DNA of 64,000 nt from an uncultured bacterium (GCA_947169045.1 CAMVOC010000003.1:28823-92822), one strand, 5' to 3'. Shown: positions 36,146 to 49,374, counted from the stretch's first letter. The notes: generated from the letters alone by a model not told the origin. Numbers and translations: made by a program.

Positions 36146-38281
36146 ATGAAACGTACTCGTGCATGGATTTTTGCTCATAAAAAACTTTCCATTTTGTCCG
36201 TAGTTGTGCTGGTTATTGTTGGGGTTGTTGTTTGCAAGCAATTGACAAAGAATCCCGTGAATTCTGATTTTGTTGGTAGTGAATATATTGTACAGACGGG
36301 GGATATTCAGACTTCTTTAACTCTTCAATGAACGACTCAATTTTCTGATTCTCAAAAACTGACGTTTAGTAATAAGGGTAAAGTTACCGCTGTGAACGTG
36401 AAAGTTGGAGATGAAGTCTCTAAAGGTCAAGTATTGGCGGCGATTTCTACTGATGATTTGGATGACCAAGTAAGGCAGGCAAGAATCAATTTAGACGATG
36501 CAAATCAGGCGCTTCAAGATCTTTTGGATTGACGTAATTTGGAGCTTGAATTGCTCGCTGAACAGGCTGATTTGGATCAGTTACTCAATAAACAAAAAAC
36601 GATTGATCAAGATCATGCTTTAGCTTTGACAGAACTTAATCAAAAAATTGAAAAAGAGAAACAAGATGTTGCCAATGCTCAAAAGGATTATGATGAAGTG
36701 AAAGCAGATTATGATGAATTATCTGTTGGTTCTTCGTCTGCAAATGCTGATCTTGCGCTTTCTAGTAGGATGAGGGAGAGAAATGATACCTTTCAAAATG
36801 CAGTTCTTGACCTAAAAAAAGCGATCAATGATTTGAGAGGGACATTGGATTCTTATGATCAAGTGATGGGTATTTCATCGGCTTATCGTAATGACAATGA
36901 TGATTCTCAGTCTCTTGGAGCAAAGGATGCTAGTCTCGTGGAGCAGAGTAAGACGCTGTTTGATGATATTTCTTTGCAAAAAGCTTCTTTGGAAGAGAGC
37001 TATCAATCTTTAGCATCAAAAAATGTGAAAGATCTTACGGATACGGAGGTTATTTCTGCATATGCGATTCTGAAAACTATCGGTTCTAATCTGATGATTC
37101 GAGGAGAAAAAAATTATGCGATGTTTAAAGCCTCTCTTACGACGATGACGCTTACGCAGAGTAAAATTGATGGATATGCAAATACGTTTGGTACTCAGGT
37201 ACAAAATGCGGGGATTCAATATGTACAGAAATATAGCACGATGGTAAATACTTTTGCTAATCTGAAGGATGATACTTCTTTAAGTGATAAAGAACGCGAG
37301 TTGAACGCGGCTCAACTTAAACTTGATCAAGCAAAAACGACCCTTGAAAGGGATCAGCTTTCTATTACTTCTTTGCTTCTTTCTCAACAAAAGGAAAAGG
37401 TGCAACTTTTGGATGATATTGATACCAAAAAGAGGAATATTGCGAAAATTAAAGGGGGAGATTCTTTGGATGAGAGTAGGGTTAAGCAGGCGAGAAATGC
37501 GGTTACTCAGAGGCAAGATGCTTTGAATTCTTTGATGGATAAGTATCAAGATTATCTCTTGGAGGCAAATTTTGATGGGGTAGTGACGCAGATGGATATT
37601 CAGGTGGGTGATAATATTGAGATGGGGAATAGTTCTGAGGCAAAATATATTTACGTGGAAAGTAATAATGTCTTGGAGATGACTTTGGATGTTGAACAGG
37701 TAGATATTATTAAGCTGATTAGGGGGATGGATGTGATTGTCTATCTTGATGCGTATCCAGATAATACGTATGAAGGAGTTATTTCTGAAATCAATACCGT
37801 GCCAGTGGGGTCTACCTATGAGGTGATTGTTGCTTTTGAGAAGCAGAGTCCTGAAGAATTGGTGTATGCTGGTATGGGAGGAAATGCTAAAATTTTGACT
37901 TTTCAAACGAAAAATGTTTTGATTGTCCCTAATCAGGCTATTACGAGAAAAGATGGTAAAAATGTTGTTCAACTCTATAAAAATGGTAAATGGATTGATC
38001 AGGAGGTAAAAATCTGAACTTCTGATGAGTATCATACGCAGATTTTGGATGGCTTGTCCGTTGGAGATCGTATTAGAGCAATGTATATCAGTTATGAAGG
38101 AATGCGTAATGCTGGGTTAAGCCCTGAAGGAACTCAACTGGATATGGAAGCTATGATGAGAGAAGGAGGTGGAATGCCTGATGCTCGTCCTAGTGGTGCA
38201 GGAGGACAGTGAGGAAGTAGGCCAATGATGTGAGGTAGTAGTTCGAGACCTTCAGGCGGAGCTCCTATGATGAGAATGTAG
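36146..38281 (+). CDS. HlyD/MacA-type membrane fusion protein with long coiled coil
   Basis: N-terminal TM; GKVTAVNVKVGDEVSKGQVLAAISTDDL lipoyl-like half; FDGVVTQMDIQVGDNIEMGN second half; several TGA; ends TAG. Confidence 0.8.
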
Positions 38282-38375
38282 GGAGAGATAACTATTTTTC
38301 TCACTTTTGCTCTAGAATAAGTCCTAATTATACCATCCACTTGGATATCCTCTTCGAAGAGGACTTCCTCGTTAT

Positions 38376-38406
38376 AAAAATCTCCTTGAAAAACAAGGGG
38401 ATTTTT
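38376..38406 (+). terminator. Stem-loop/terminator upstream of fusA
   Basis: AAAAATCTCCTTG-AAAAA-CAAGGGGATTTTT. Confidence 0.5.
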
Positions 38407-38449
38407 GTATAAATGCAGTGTTTTTTTACTTTTTTTTATTTTTAGCAAC

Positions 38450-40549
38450 ATGGCAGAAATTACCCCACTCGAAAGGGTGAGAAACATTGGAATTATGGCT
38501 CATATTGATGCGGGAAAAACCACAACTACCGAAAGAGTCCTCTTTTATACTGGAAAGAAACATAAGATTTGAGAGACTCATGACGGAGAGGCAGATATGG
38601 ACTGGATGGAGCAGGAAAAGGAGAGGGGAATTACTATTACCTCAGCTACAACAGTATGTTTTTGGAAAAAACATCATATTAATATTATTGATACTCCAGG
38701 GCACGTGGATTTCACTATCGAAGTGGAAAGATCTCTTCGTGTGCTAGATGGAGCAGTAGCTTTGCTTGACTCTTCTCAGGGAGTAGAGCCTCAGACGGAA
38801 ACTGTTTGGAGACAGGCTGATAAGTACCATGTTCCAAGAATGATTTTCGCTAATAAAATGGATAAAATGGGAGCAGATTTCTTTACCTGTTTGGATTCTA
38901 TTAAAGAGAGGATGACAGATAAAGCTGTTGCTATCCAAATCCCTAATGGAAAAGCTGATACCTTCGTTGGAGTGGTAAATCTTGTGAATATGAAATATTA
39001 TACCTTTGAAGGAGATAAGGGTTCTGAGGTTGTAGAACATGAGATTCCTGCAGAACTTCAAGCTCAGGCAGAAGAATATAGAGAAAAAATGCTGGATACT
39101 ATTTCTATTTTCGATGACGAACTCGCAGAAAAATTCCTCGAAGGAGAAGAAATTCCTGAATCGTTGATCAAAAGAGCTATTAGAACAGGAACTATTAGTG
39201 GAAACCTTTTCCCTGTAATGTGTGGTTCATCACTTGGAAATAAAGGAGTTCAATTGATGCTTGATGCTATCGTTGATTTTATGCCTTCTCCATTAGATAT
39301 TTGAGCAGTTGTTGGAGAAGATGAAGATGACTCAGAGAAGAAACTCGAGAGACAACCTTCTGATTCAGAACCTGTTTCTGCTATCGCGTTTAAGATTTTG
39401 ACGGATCCATTTGTAGGAACATTGACGTATGTGAGAGTATATTCTGGAATTATTCATTCAGGAGATACCTTATATAATCCAATTACTAGACAAAAAGAAC
39501 GTGTAGGAAGATTGTTGTTGATGCATGCAAATAAGAGGGAAGAAATTGATGAAATTCATGCAGGTCATATCTGTGCATTCCTTGGATTGAAGGATACGAG
39601 GACAGGAAATACTCTTTGTGATCCAAAACATCCAATCGTTCTTGAAAATATGGAGTTCCCTGAAACAGTGATTTCTATCGCTGTAGAACCAAAATCAAAA
39701 GCTGATCAAGAAAAAATGGGACTTGCTTTGGCAAAACTTTCCTACGAAGATCCTAGTTTCAATTACAGATCAGACGAAGAAACAGGTCAGACTATTATTT
39801 CTGGTATGGGAGAGTTGCATCTAGAAGTGATCGTAGATAGAATGAAGAGAGAACATAAAGTTGAGGTAACAACTGGTGCTCCACAAGTAGCTTACAGAGA
39901 AACTATTACTCAGAATGTAGAAGGTGAAGGAATCTTTAAAAAGCAGACTGGAGGTCGTGGACAGTATGGACATGTTGTATTGAAACTTGAGAAAAATGAC
40001 GAAAAGGTGTACGATTTCGAATCTCAAATCAAAGGAGGAGTGATTCCTAATGAATTTATTCCTGCAATTGATAAGGGAGCGAGAGAAGTTGTAGCACAAG
40101 GTCTTTTGGCTGGATATCCTATCATTAACGTAAAAGTAATTCCATTCTTTGGATCTTATCATGATGTGGATTCTTCAGAAGTATCATTTAAGGTTGCTAC
40201 TCATAAAGCGATGAAAGATGCCTTCTTTAAGGCTGGACCTATCCTACTTGAGCCAATTATGGCTGTAGAAATTGTAACTCCAGATGAATATACTGGTAGC
40301 GTGATGGGAGATCTTAGTGGAAGACGTGGAATTATCCTTGGACAGACCCCTAGAGGAAATGCAACGGCAATTAGTGCAAAAGTTCCTTTAGCAGAGATGT
40401 TTGGATATTCTACTGATTTGCGTTCAAATACTCAGGGAAGAGCTCAATTCACGATGCAGATGTCTAATTATGAAAAAGTTCCTGATCATGTAGCAAAGAA
40501 AATTATTGCAGAAAGAGCAGGAAAGCTTAAAGGTGATGATGATGAATAA
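38450..40549 (+). CDS. fusA: Elongation factor G
   Basis: [29 protein letters not shown][G][27 protein letters not shown]; only two TGA in 700 codons. Confidence 0.97.
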
Positions 40550-40581
40550 TTGATGCTGAGGTTAGTAGTTGAAAAAAAATC

Positions 40582-40615
40582 AAAAAGCTGATCTTCGTTG
40601 TGAGGTCAGCTTTTT
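40582..40615 (+). terminator. fusA terminator formed by inverted AAAAAGCTGA/TCAGCTTTTT
   Basis: 10-bp perfect stem ending in T5. Confidence 0.75.
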
Positions 40616-40685
40616 CTTATAGATTATTATTATAATTATTTTTTGCAAAAAGTCAATAGCGTTTTTGTCGCATAGTTTTGCTGTT

Positions 40686-40714
40686 TTGCATTCTGATGGT
40701 ATTCTCGGTATAAT
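40686..40714 (+). promoter_or_regulatory. Candidate promoter TTGCAT-N17-TATAAT for the pilus cluster
   Basis: -10 lies 3 nt before ATG 40718, so translation may start further downstream. Confidence 0.5.
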
Positions 40715-40717
40715 GTA

Positions 40718-41368
40718 ATGAACGATACTAGACTCTACTTGGTAGATGCTGGATATTTGTTTTTATCTTTTATGTTGGGAACTATGCAAGTTAAACAAAA
40801 AACGGATAAAAAGAAAAAAGGGATGAAAACTCCTCAGTCGAAATACGTTTTTATTCTGCTTTTTATTGCTCTTTTAGCTTTTGCAGCTTGGACTATTTAT
40901 TTGCAGGTGAATACTGTTATTACGAGAAGATTTGTAGAATCCAATAAGCAACAAATTGCTTCTCTTACCCAAGAAATTACTAATTTTTCTTTGATTCCTG
41001 GATTTGATAAGTTTCAATCCGTGGTAAAACTTGAGAATTCATTGCAAGAGATTCCATGGTCTAGGCATATCCAGATGGTGAGTCAGATTTTTGAAGATGT
41101 TGTGAGTACAGATGTTTCAGAGACAAGCAATATTATTCTTTCAGATTTTCATATTTCTTTGGATGAAATTAGTGTGCATGGATATGTGACGAATTTGCGT
41201 ATTTTGTATGTTTCTCCTGATCCGCTCAGGAGGCCGTCTTTGATTGAAAGATTTGAACAATTACCTTTTTTGACTGATATCTCTATTAAAAATTACGAGA
41301 GAGATCCTAGTGGTGTAGGATATAATTTTACTTTAACTGCTAAAGTGATTAATAATGACGATGAATAA
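40718..41368 (+). CDS. PilN-like type IV pilus assembly protein
   Basis: Single TM then coiled coil/periplasmic domain; first of a T4P gene block. Confidence 0.5.
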   Translation: MNDTRLYLVDAGYLFLSFMLGTMQVKQKTDKKKKGMKTPQSKYVFILLFIALLAFAAWTIYLQVNTVITRRFVESNKQQIASLTQEITNFSLIPGFDKFQSVVKLENSLQEIPWSRHIQMVSQIFEDVVSTDVSETSNIILSDFHISLDEISVHGYVTNLRILYVSPDPLRRPSLIERFEQLPFLTDISIKNYERDPSGVGYNFTLTAKVINNDDE

Positions 41369-42404
41369 TGAAATCCTTTCTAGGATTATGGGAAAGGCCT
41401 GAGAAGAGGCTCAAAAACCAAAGATTGATGCTTCTCAAGTTGCTCCGGAAGAAGTTTCTCCTTCAGAGGCAGCTGCAGAGATTAAATCGATGGAACAAGA
41501 TATGCTTCAGGAGCATCAAGTGCTTTCGAAGGCAAGGATTGTAACAGCAAGATATAAAGTGTATTCTGCGGTTATTTTGCTGGTTTGAGTGATTTTTTAC
41601 TTGAATTATTATCCTTCGTTTTCTAATGCGAATGTTGCTGTACATTCTTCTTATGATCAGACTCGTCAAGAAATTCAGTCGTTAACTGATAAAAAGGCTC
41701 AATATACAGCAGATGAGCAAACTCGTCAGGAAATAGAAAAAGAGGAGTCAACTATTAAGCAATGCGTGAATAAAGAGGATATTACAGCGTGCTTTGCTTT
41801 ACCTGAATGGATGACTCATTATCAAGATATTCAGCAACAACTTTCTGCTTTAAATGCAAAGGCTCAAACAGGGGTTCTTACTGATTTAGAGCTTAGAAAA
41901 CAGACAGCGATGACGAGCTGTGTTAATTCTAGGAATTTTAGCAACTGTGAAACGCTTTCTAAATGGATGAAGGGAATGGACGTTCCTTTGTCTTATTTGC
42001 TAACGAATTCCTTGTTCACTGAGCGTATGCCTGTCGATGAAAAGAAAGTACTAAAAAACATTAACGAATATTTGATTAGAAACGGAATTTCTGAAGGATC
42101 TAATGTCATTAATGGTGAGATCGCTAGTATTACGATTTGAGATCCAAAATTGGTAGATGCGACGAATCCGTATTTTTTCCAGGTTCCGATCGATTATACT
42201 ATTGATTTTGCTAAGATTGATGAATTGATTTCTTTTGTTCGTAATGTAGAGAAAAGGCTGATTGAAGCTCCAGAGGATCGTATTCTCTATAAAATTCAAG
42301 AGATTGGGTATGATATTATTGCGGCCAATCAGATTCAATCAACGAAAATCTCTATGATTGCTTACTATTATTATAATCCTAGTTTATCGAATGTCGCTAG
42401 ATAA
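41355..42404 (+). CDS. PilO-like type IV pilus assembly protein
   Basis: Three-segment frame with TM (YKVYSAVILLV[G]VIFYLNYYP); between PilN-like and PilC. Confidence 0.5.
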
Positions 42405-42448
42405 GGTTACTTCTTCTTTCTTTATTCTCTCTTTTATTATCGGTATTG

Positions 42449-43603
42449 ATGAAAAATATCAAAAAAAATCTTAAAACGGTGTCAGATAAATTAACGTTTA
42501 AAAGCTCGGCTATTGATAGTTTTATCGAGAAGGTTTTGGAATCTAGTGATAAATCGTGATTTACTGGTAAAGAAAAAATATTATTCTATAAAGAATTGGT
42601 ATATATGATGAAGGGAGGAGTGTCTTTGATTGCAGCTATGGATATTATTATTTCAAGTTCTGATAATTACGCTATCAAGAATGTAGCACAAAAAATTAGG
42701 TCCTACCTTAATGATGGAAAGTCTCTTTCTTATGCGATTAGTAGGATGTCGGAATATTTTGATGAAGGGGATGCAGCTATTATTAAGACTGGAGAAGCAT
42801 CTGGAAATCTTCCTGTTGTTTTGAAGTCTCTTTCTGAAGAATATGCTTATATTAAGGCCATTAAGGCTAAATATGTTGGAGCAATGATTTATCCAATTGC
42901 TTTGATTGTTATTTCTTTTGTTGCGGTGATTTATTTGTTTGCCTTCGTCCTTCCTGGAATTTTTGAAATGATTAGTGGTGGTGTGGAAGAAATTCCTAAA
43001 ATTACGATGTTTTTGATGAATTTAACAGATTTCTTTGTTAATAACTGGAAAAATCTTTTAATGATTTGATGAGCTGTGATTTTATTGTTTGCAGCGTATT
43101 GTTCGACAGAAACCGGTAAAAAATGGTTCTTTCAAACGATTATTCATGTGCCAATTTTAGGAGATATGACAAAGTTTTATTATTTGATTAAATGGGCTAG
43201 ATATTTGAGATTGATGGTCGCTGCAGGAATGGATTATGTAGATACGTTTAGGCTTTTGAGAGATATTCTTAAAATTCCGTTGTATCAAGATATGATTGAG
43301 GAAGTATTGGTGGATATTTCGTTAGGTAAGTCGTTGTATGAGCCAATAAGTCAGTATCCGCATGTAGTGCCTTCCAATGTTGCAGTTTTGATTAAGGTAG
43401 GAGAAGAGACAGCTAATCTTGAACATGCAATGGATAGTGTTATTGAATTGTATCAGGAAGAATTGGATAATTCTATTGAAAATTTCTGAAAAGCGATAGA
43501 ACCTGTGATTTTGGTCGTTGTGGGAGCTATCGTGATGCTGATCGCCCTTGGTGTCTTTGGTTTGATTTTTGCGGTGATGGATAATGTAGGTAATTTGGGA
43601 TAA
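42449..43603 (+). CDS. pilC: Type IV pilus inner membrane protein PilC/GspF
   Basis: YKELVYMMKGGVSLIAAMDIIISSS...SYAISRMSEYFDEGDAAIIKTGEASGNLPVVLKSLSEEY; duplicated T2SF domain. Confidence 0.88.
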
Positions 43604-43645
43604 TAACCTCTTGATTTTTTCTCTCTGCTTTGTATAAGTGGAGGT

Positions 43646-44215
43646 ATGAAAAAGGCATTTTCTTTGATAGAATTGGTTTTTGTAATGCTTCTTTTAGGAG
43701 TCATCGTTGTGCTTTGTATGACGGGGTTTTGATCACAATTTCAAAAATTGCAGCAAAAAGTTGTTAAAGAGGCGTTTTTAACTGAGTATCAGCAGGTGTT
43801 TACTAGGAATCTTACTTCAGCAATCCAGTTTGGTCAATTATATACTGGTATGCATATTTCTTTTTCTATAAATTCTTCAGGTTTTAGCGTAGAATATCTT
43901 GGTACTTGAGATTTTAGTCAGGCTAATTTTCAATATGCTGATCCTCATTTGGAGATTAAAGAGATTATTCCTTCTCCGTTTGCGACATTTCCAGATTCGT
44001 TAGAATCTCTTGTCCTTTCTTCTCGTCCTTATAAGTTTTCTTGTTCTTTTGTCTGACAAGAGGATGAGGATATTTGACCTATTGTTATCTCTACTCTTGT
44101 TAGGGGAAATCAGCCTTATTGCTTTTTGATTAATCCGCTTATGTGTAGATTAGTAGAAGTTCCTTGTAAACAAGTTCGAGTTGCTGATGAATATAAATAT
44201 TTGTTTAATTCATAA
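43646..44215 (+). CDS. Type IV prepilin-like protein
   Basis: MKKAFSLIELVFVMLLLGVIVVLCMTGF[G]; missed by the track because of TGA. Confidence 0.8.
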
Positions 44216-44868
44216 TGATGCTTATGAAAAAGAAGACTTTTACACTTGTAGAAATGCTTATTGTTATTGCTGTGTTTGGGACAGGTATTTTGACCGTACT
44301 TTACGGGCTTTCTCAAACTTTAAGGATGCAAGATAGAGCAGATATGATGGTCTCAGCTTCTTTTTTGGCGAGAGAAGGGATAGAGTTGATCTATAATTTA
44401 AGAGATGCGAATTATGCGAAAAAACTTGATTGGAATTGTATTTTTAGAAAGGTGAGTGTATCGGAGCTTAAGAAACTTGCTTCGGATTCTGATAATCCTT
44501 TTTGTGCTTGATATTTTACTGGAGGGGATCTTTTAAAACTTTCTATGGGGACTGATTGACAGTATTTGGCAGTTGAACGTTTGCCTGAACAGGAGAGTCA
44601 AAAACTTGAAAATGAGTGATTTGATGCTTTGTTCCAGAAATATCAGCTTTTTTATCTTATTGATGGGGCAAGATATTCGTTTGTTTATACTGGAGAGCAT
44701 CAGGGTGAGCCTTTACGATATGCAAGATATATCAAATTACAACCAGTGACCGATGGTATTGACGTGCTTCCTCTAGATAAAATTCTTAAGGTTGAGTCTC
44801 ATGTTTTATATAAAAAAGGTGCTTTAACTGGGGAATCTATTATGGAGACTTTCATTTGAAATTATTAA
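44215..44868 (+). CDS. Type IV prepilin-like protein (PilV-like)
   Basis: MKKKTFTLVEMLIVIAVFGTGILTVLYGLSQ; continues over several TGA to TAA. Confidence 0.8.
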
Positions 44869-44919
44869 TCTTAATCTCTTTTATTATGTGTGTTTTACCT
44901 CTTTCGAATTGTTGTTCTT

Positions 44920-45573
44920 ATGAAAAAAGCTTTTACTCTCGCAGAAACCATTATTGTCCTTGTTATTGTGGGGATTTTGGCGTGAGTGATCATTCAAAGT
45001 TATATGACTATTAGCCAATTAACGTTTAGGATTGAACAGAAGAAAATTCTGACAGAGGAAGCGTTGATGTTGACTCAGTTTTTTGATTCTTTAGTTCAGG
45101 ACTCAGAAATTGATTATGAACGTTATGCTAGTAGTTTGCAATCTACGGGTGGATTTGCAGATGTACTTTATTTGACCGGTAAGATCTGGAGTGGAACGAT
45201 GATTTATTCTTCTGGTGAGTGTCTTGATTTGGAGGGAGCATTTGAAAATGAGGGAGGCAAATCTCTTAATTTGACCGATTATTCCGGTTGCCAGCTTATG
45301 TTAAAACAAGGAAATAAACCTGAAGTTTCTCTCCTTGCGACAAATACTGATCAGTATAAAAGATTGATTCCATCGAAAGTGCAGTTTAGAATTATTCCTT
45401 TTGATTCTGATAGTAATTATATTCGTTCGGAATCACAAAATATTACCAATGATTTAGGTAAGCAAGGTGTTCGAGTCTTTTTACATTTGTATTCTTCATT
45501 TTATCAGCCGATAGGAGTGAATAATATTAGTCAGCCTTTACAACTTTTCTTTAATTTTAATGTGGCAAGATAA
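44920..45573 (+). CDS. Type IV prepilin-like protein
   Basis: MKKAFTLAETIIVLVIVGILA[G]VIIQSYMTI. Confidence 0.8.
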
Positions 45574-46393
45574 CTTTTGTCTTTCATCATCGTCTTGGAA
45601 AAAAGGAAACATTACGTTGTTGGTGATTTTTATTTTGTTGGCTTCAGCTTTGATGTCTTTGCTTGCGATGACTCAGCTGAAAAACATGATGAAATATGGA
45701 GAGACGACTAATAATTTTTTTAAAGCGTATTATTTGGCGAAAGCTGGCTTGGAACTTGCATTAACAGAAGTAAGTACGCGTGATGTAGGATTTCAGATTG
45801 TACATGTTAATTCGGGAGATGTGATTGTATCTGGGAATTTGAATACTCCTGATTCTCCTTATGTACCTTATCGATCTTGGACTATGTATGCGAGGAGTAC
45901 GGGTATGGAAGTGGAGCTTTGACCTAAAGAAAATATTACAATTCCGCTTTTTTTGGATCAAACCAGTACTCATCTCTTAGCTTTGGGTGATGGAATTCCG
46001 CTTGAAAACTTGGATTTTGTTAACAATAAGATTCAAAATATGAGATTTGAAGAACATGAAAAACCTGTAGATCCTTATATGGTCAGTGTTTTCTCGTATT
46101 CGGGGGATCAGAATATTTTTCAATTAGCGTTGAAAACTGATGATTCTGGAATTAATGGAATTTGGCAGAGACCTGCAGTAGAAAATTTTTTAAAGAGCGA
46201 TAAGGCTAAGAATGCTAGGACTTATTTGGTAATTTTTAATCAAGACACTCAAAATACAGGAAGTTTTAGGATTGATTGGAGTAATGAATTTGGCTTGCGA
46301 ACTACAGATATTACCTCTTTGGGACATTATGGAGATACAGAGATTGGAACACATGCTACGTTAACAGAGAAACCACCTTCTTGGAGTTTTTAG
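45560..46393 (+). CDS. PilX-like minor pilin
   Basis: KKGNITLLVIFILLASALMSLLAMTQLKNM...AYYLAKAGLELALTEV. Confidence 0.65.
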
Positions 46394-46415
46394 TAGCTTT
46401 TCCCCTTTTTTGTGC

Positions 46416-46811
46416 TTAATTTCTAATTCTAAAAACTTCGTAACTTATTTTTCCTCTAGCAATAGCTTCTTTGATCATCATTTCATTGCGATTGAGCTTT
46501 GAAAGTCAGCTTTTTATTTCTAGTAGGATGATTTGTTTTAATTCTCCTCTAGCGAGTCAATCGAATACGAGGTAATCAATACCTTTTCCGATAAAAACTA
46601 GATCTTTGCAATCGTAAGGGAATCCGGGGAGAGCAGGAGCTATTTTTTCGTTTACTTCTCCGAGAATGACGGATCTTGATTGTTTTGTGGCTCGTTTCCT
46701 GGCGCTGTGAATGCTTTTTTGGAAAGCTATTTTTGCTAGTAAGTATCCTCAGATGATTCCGATGATTATTCAGGTAATTACTATAGGAAGTTGCTCTTTA
46801 AATGCTTCCAT
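46416..46811 (-). CDS. Membrane-anchored Holliday-junction-resolvase-like endonuclease
   Basis: With 4 TGA: MEAFKEQLPIVIT[G]IIIGII[G]GYLLA...FPYDCKDLVFIGKGIDYLVFD[G]LARGELKQIILLEIKS[G]LSKLNRNEMMIKEAIARGKISYEVFRIRN. Confidence 0.75.
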
Positions 46812-46966
46812 GTTGTCAAAAATAAAGAGATAAATTTGTATTAACCTATGGTTTTTTCTTTGAGATGCAAGAGATTTTCTTGTGTTTTGGTGCATTCATT
46901 GTATTTCTGTTCTATAAAAGCGATAAAAAGCTGGAATTTTTCCCTTGAAATGATATACTTTCTATT

Positions 46967-48217
46967 ATGAATACTCCTTTGGCATATCGACTTCGTCCTA
47001 AGACTCTTGATGAAATGGTTGGTCAAGACGCAATTCGTCAGACCGTGCGTGTTTTTTTTGAAAAAGATCAGATTCCTTCAATGATTTTTCGAGGGACGCC
47101 GTGATGTGGAAAGACTACTTTGGCACATGTTATTGCTCATCATATGCAATCTTCACAGTTTCATGCAGGGCAGACGGATTTTTTTGAACTTTCTGGGGTT
47201 GCCAGTAAGAAAGAAGATCTTAATCGTATTCTTGAAATTGCTGGGAAAAATAAAGGATATGGGAAAAAGACTTTACTTTTTTTGGATGAAATTCATCGTC
47301 GAAATAAGGCTCAACAGGATGCCTTGTTGCCGTTTGTGGAATCAGGGTTGATCACTCTTATTGGTGCTACTACGGAGAATCCCTCTTTCACGATTATTAA
47401 TGCCTTACTTTCTCGTTCTAAAGTCTTAATTTTTGAGTCTTTAACTCAAGAACATATCATTGAGTTTTTTGAGAAAAATATGGAGAAAATTGTTACGTGT
47501 CCTTCTTTTTCTTCTCGTTGAAAGATTTCTTCAGATGATAAGCGTCAATGGGAGATTCAGATTACTCATGAAAATCTTCAAACGATAGCTACACTTGCTC
47601 ATGGAGATTTACGTAGTGCTTGTAATCTCTTGGAAGCGAGTCTGCTTTTATCTTCTGATGGGACATTAGAGGATTCTACTATCAAAAAGGCTTTTGGAAC
47701 GCCTGTGTATTATGATCGTGATGGTGAGGAGCATTATAATATTATTTCCGCGGTACATAAAAGTTTGCGTGATGGTGATCCACATGCTGCGTGTTATTGG
47801 ATTCAGAGAATGCTTATGGGAGGGGAAGATCCTCGTTATATTGCTCGTAGATTATTGCGTTTTGCTTCGGAAGATATTGGCCTTGCGGATAATAAAGCTC
47901 TTTTACTTGCGAATCAGGTTTATGATGTAGTGATGAAACTCTGAATGCCTGAGTGTAAAGTCGCTATTTTTCAGCTTGCTTTGTATTTAGCAAAAGCTCC
48001 TAAAAGTAATCTAGCATATAAAGTAGACCTTTTAACGGCAAAAGATGTTGAAAAATTCTGAAATTTACCTGTTCCGATGGTAATTCGTAACGCACCTACG
48101 ACCTTCATGAAAGAAGTCTGATATGGAAAAGGATATGTTTATGCTCATGATGTTCCTCCTGGTGAGGCGAATAATCAGCATTTCCCTGATGAATTACAGG
48201 GAAGAAAGTATTTTTAA
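46967..48217 (+). CDS. rarA: AAA ATPase RarA/MgsA
   Basis: [17 protein letters not shown][G][11 protein letters not shown] (TGA inside Walker A), [35 protein letters not shown]. Confidence 0.93.
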
Positions 48218-49266
48218 TCTCGTAAAGACTGAGCTTTACTTGTTTTTTCTTCAGCTTTGATTTCTTGGTTATTTGCTAATTGTAAAAATTTATTTACTTC
48301 GTATAGGAATTCCTCTCCATTGAGGGAGATTTTTTTGAAATAAAGAAGGTAAAAAAGCAGAAATGCCGTCATTTTTACATCGTTTTTGCAGTAAGATTTG
48401 ATTTCTTTGAGAAATTTGTCGTCTCCGGTAGCTTTTCGTTGTTTTCGAAGGGTTTCTACGCTTGCTCCTCAACCTTCCAAGTTTTTTTTCATCCCTACTA
48501 AATCAGTAACGATTCTGTTGAGACCGATTCTTTTTTTCGTGAGATTTCGTACGAAGACGAAGAGATCGAGGCTTTTTTCATTCAGCTTTTTAATCCTTTC
48601 TTGTCTAGCTTCTTTTTCTTCTGGTGTTGTTCATGGCATTACATTGTAGATGCAGACAGGATTATCAAAATAGATGTGGTTAAATCCTATGATATATCAT
48701 TCATAATTTAGCATTTTATCAACAAAAGCTGGGAGCGTTTCTTTTGTGATGCAAATATATTCTGTTTTCCCTGGTTGGCTTTCTTCCATATAATATCCTA
48801 TGTAAAATTCAGTTTCTTCTAGGTCGTCATTGATGAGAGAGGTCTCAATATCATATACTAAATATGGTTTTCCAAGTGTTTCAAGAAATTTTCCTTGTGA
48901 AAATTCATCCTGCAGGATGTCATTGATGGATCTTTGCTCTGTTTGACGTTTATGTTGAGCATAATTTGTAATCAATCTATCTAAGCGGCTTCTTTCTTCG
49001 GATGAGACCTCAATTTCTATCGCGTCTACTTCATCGTAACAATGTAAAGCTCCGTTTTCTTCTAGGTAAATTTTGAAGATGATATTTCCTCTATCAAAAT
49101 AAAAAGCTTCTTGTCCAGTTTTTCCAAAATCTAAATCTTTTTTTAATAGAGATTTTATAGATCGATCGCTTTCTTTTTTAAATTCACGTTTGATTACATC
49201 AAGGAGATGGGGAATGAAATTATTTTGGATCGTTGAAATCTCTTTGAGAGTGAATTTTTTGTACAT
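48214..49266 (-). CDS. RNase H-fold 3'-5' exonuclease-like protein
   Basis: YLVYDIETSLINDD...NYE[G]YIIGFNHIYFDNP...LNRIVTDLVGMKKNLEG[G]GASVETLR...YCKNDVKMTAFLL. Confidence 0.7.
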
Positions 49267-49374
49267 CTCTATTACAACAGAAAAATAAATCTAGATTAAA
49301 ATACCTATTTTCTTGTTAAAATCAATTGACTCTCGTTTTTTTTTCTGTATGCTCCTTTTTGAGAAAGAGTTTTG

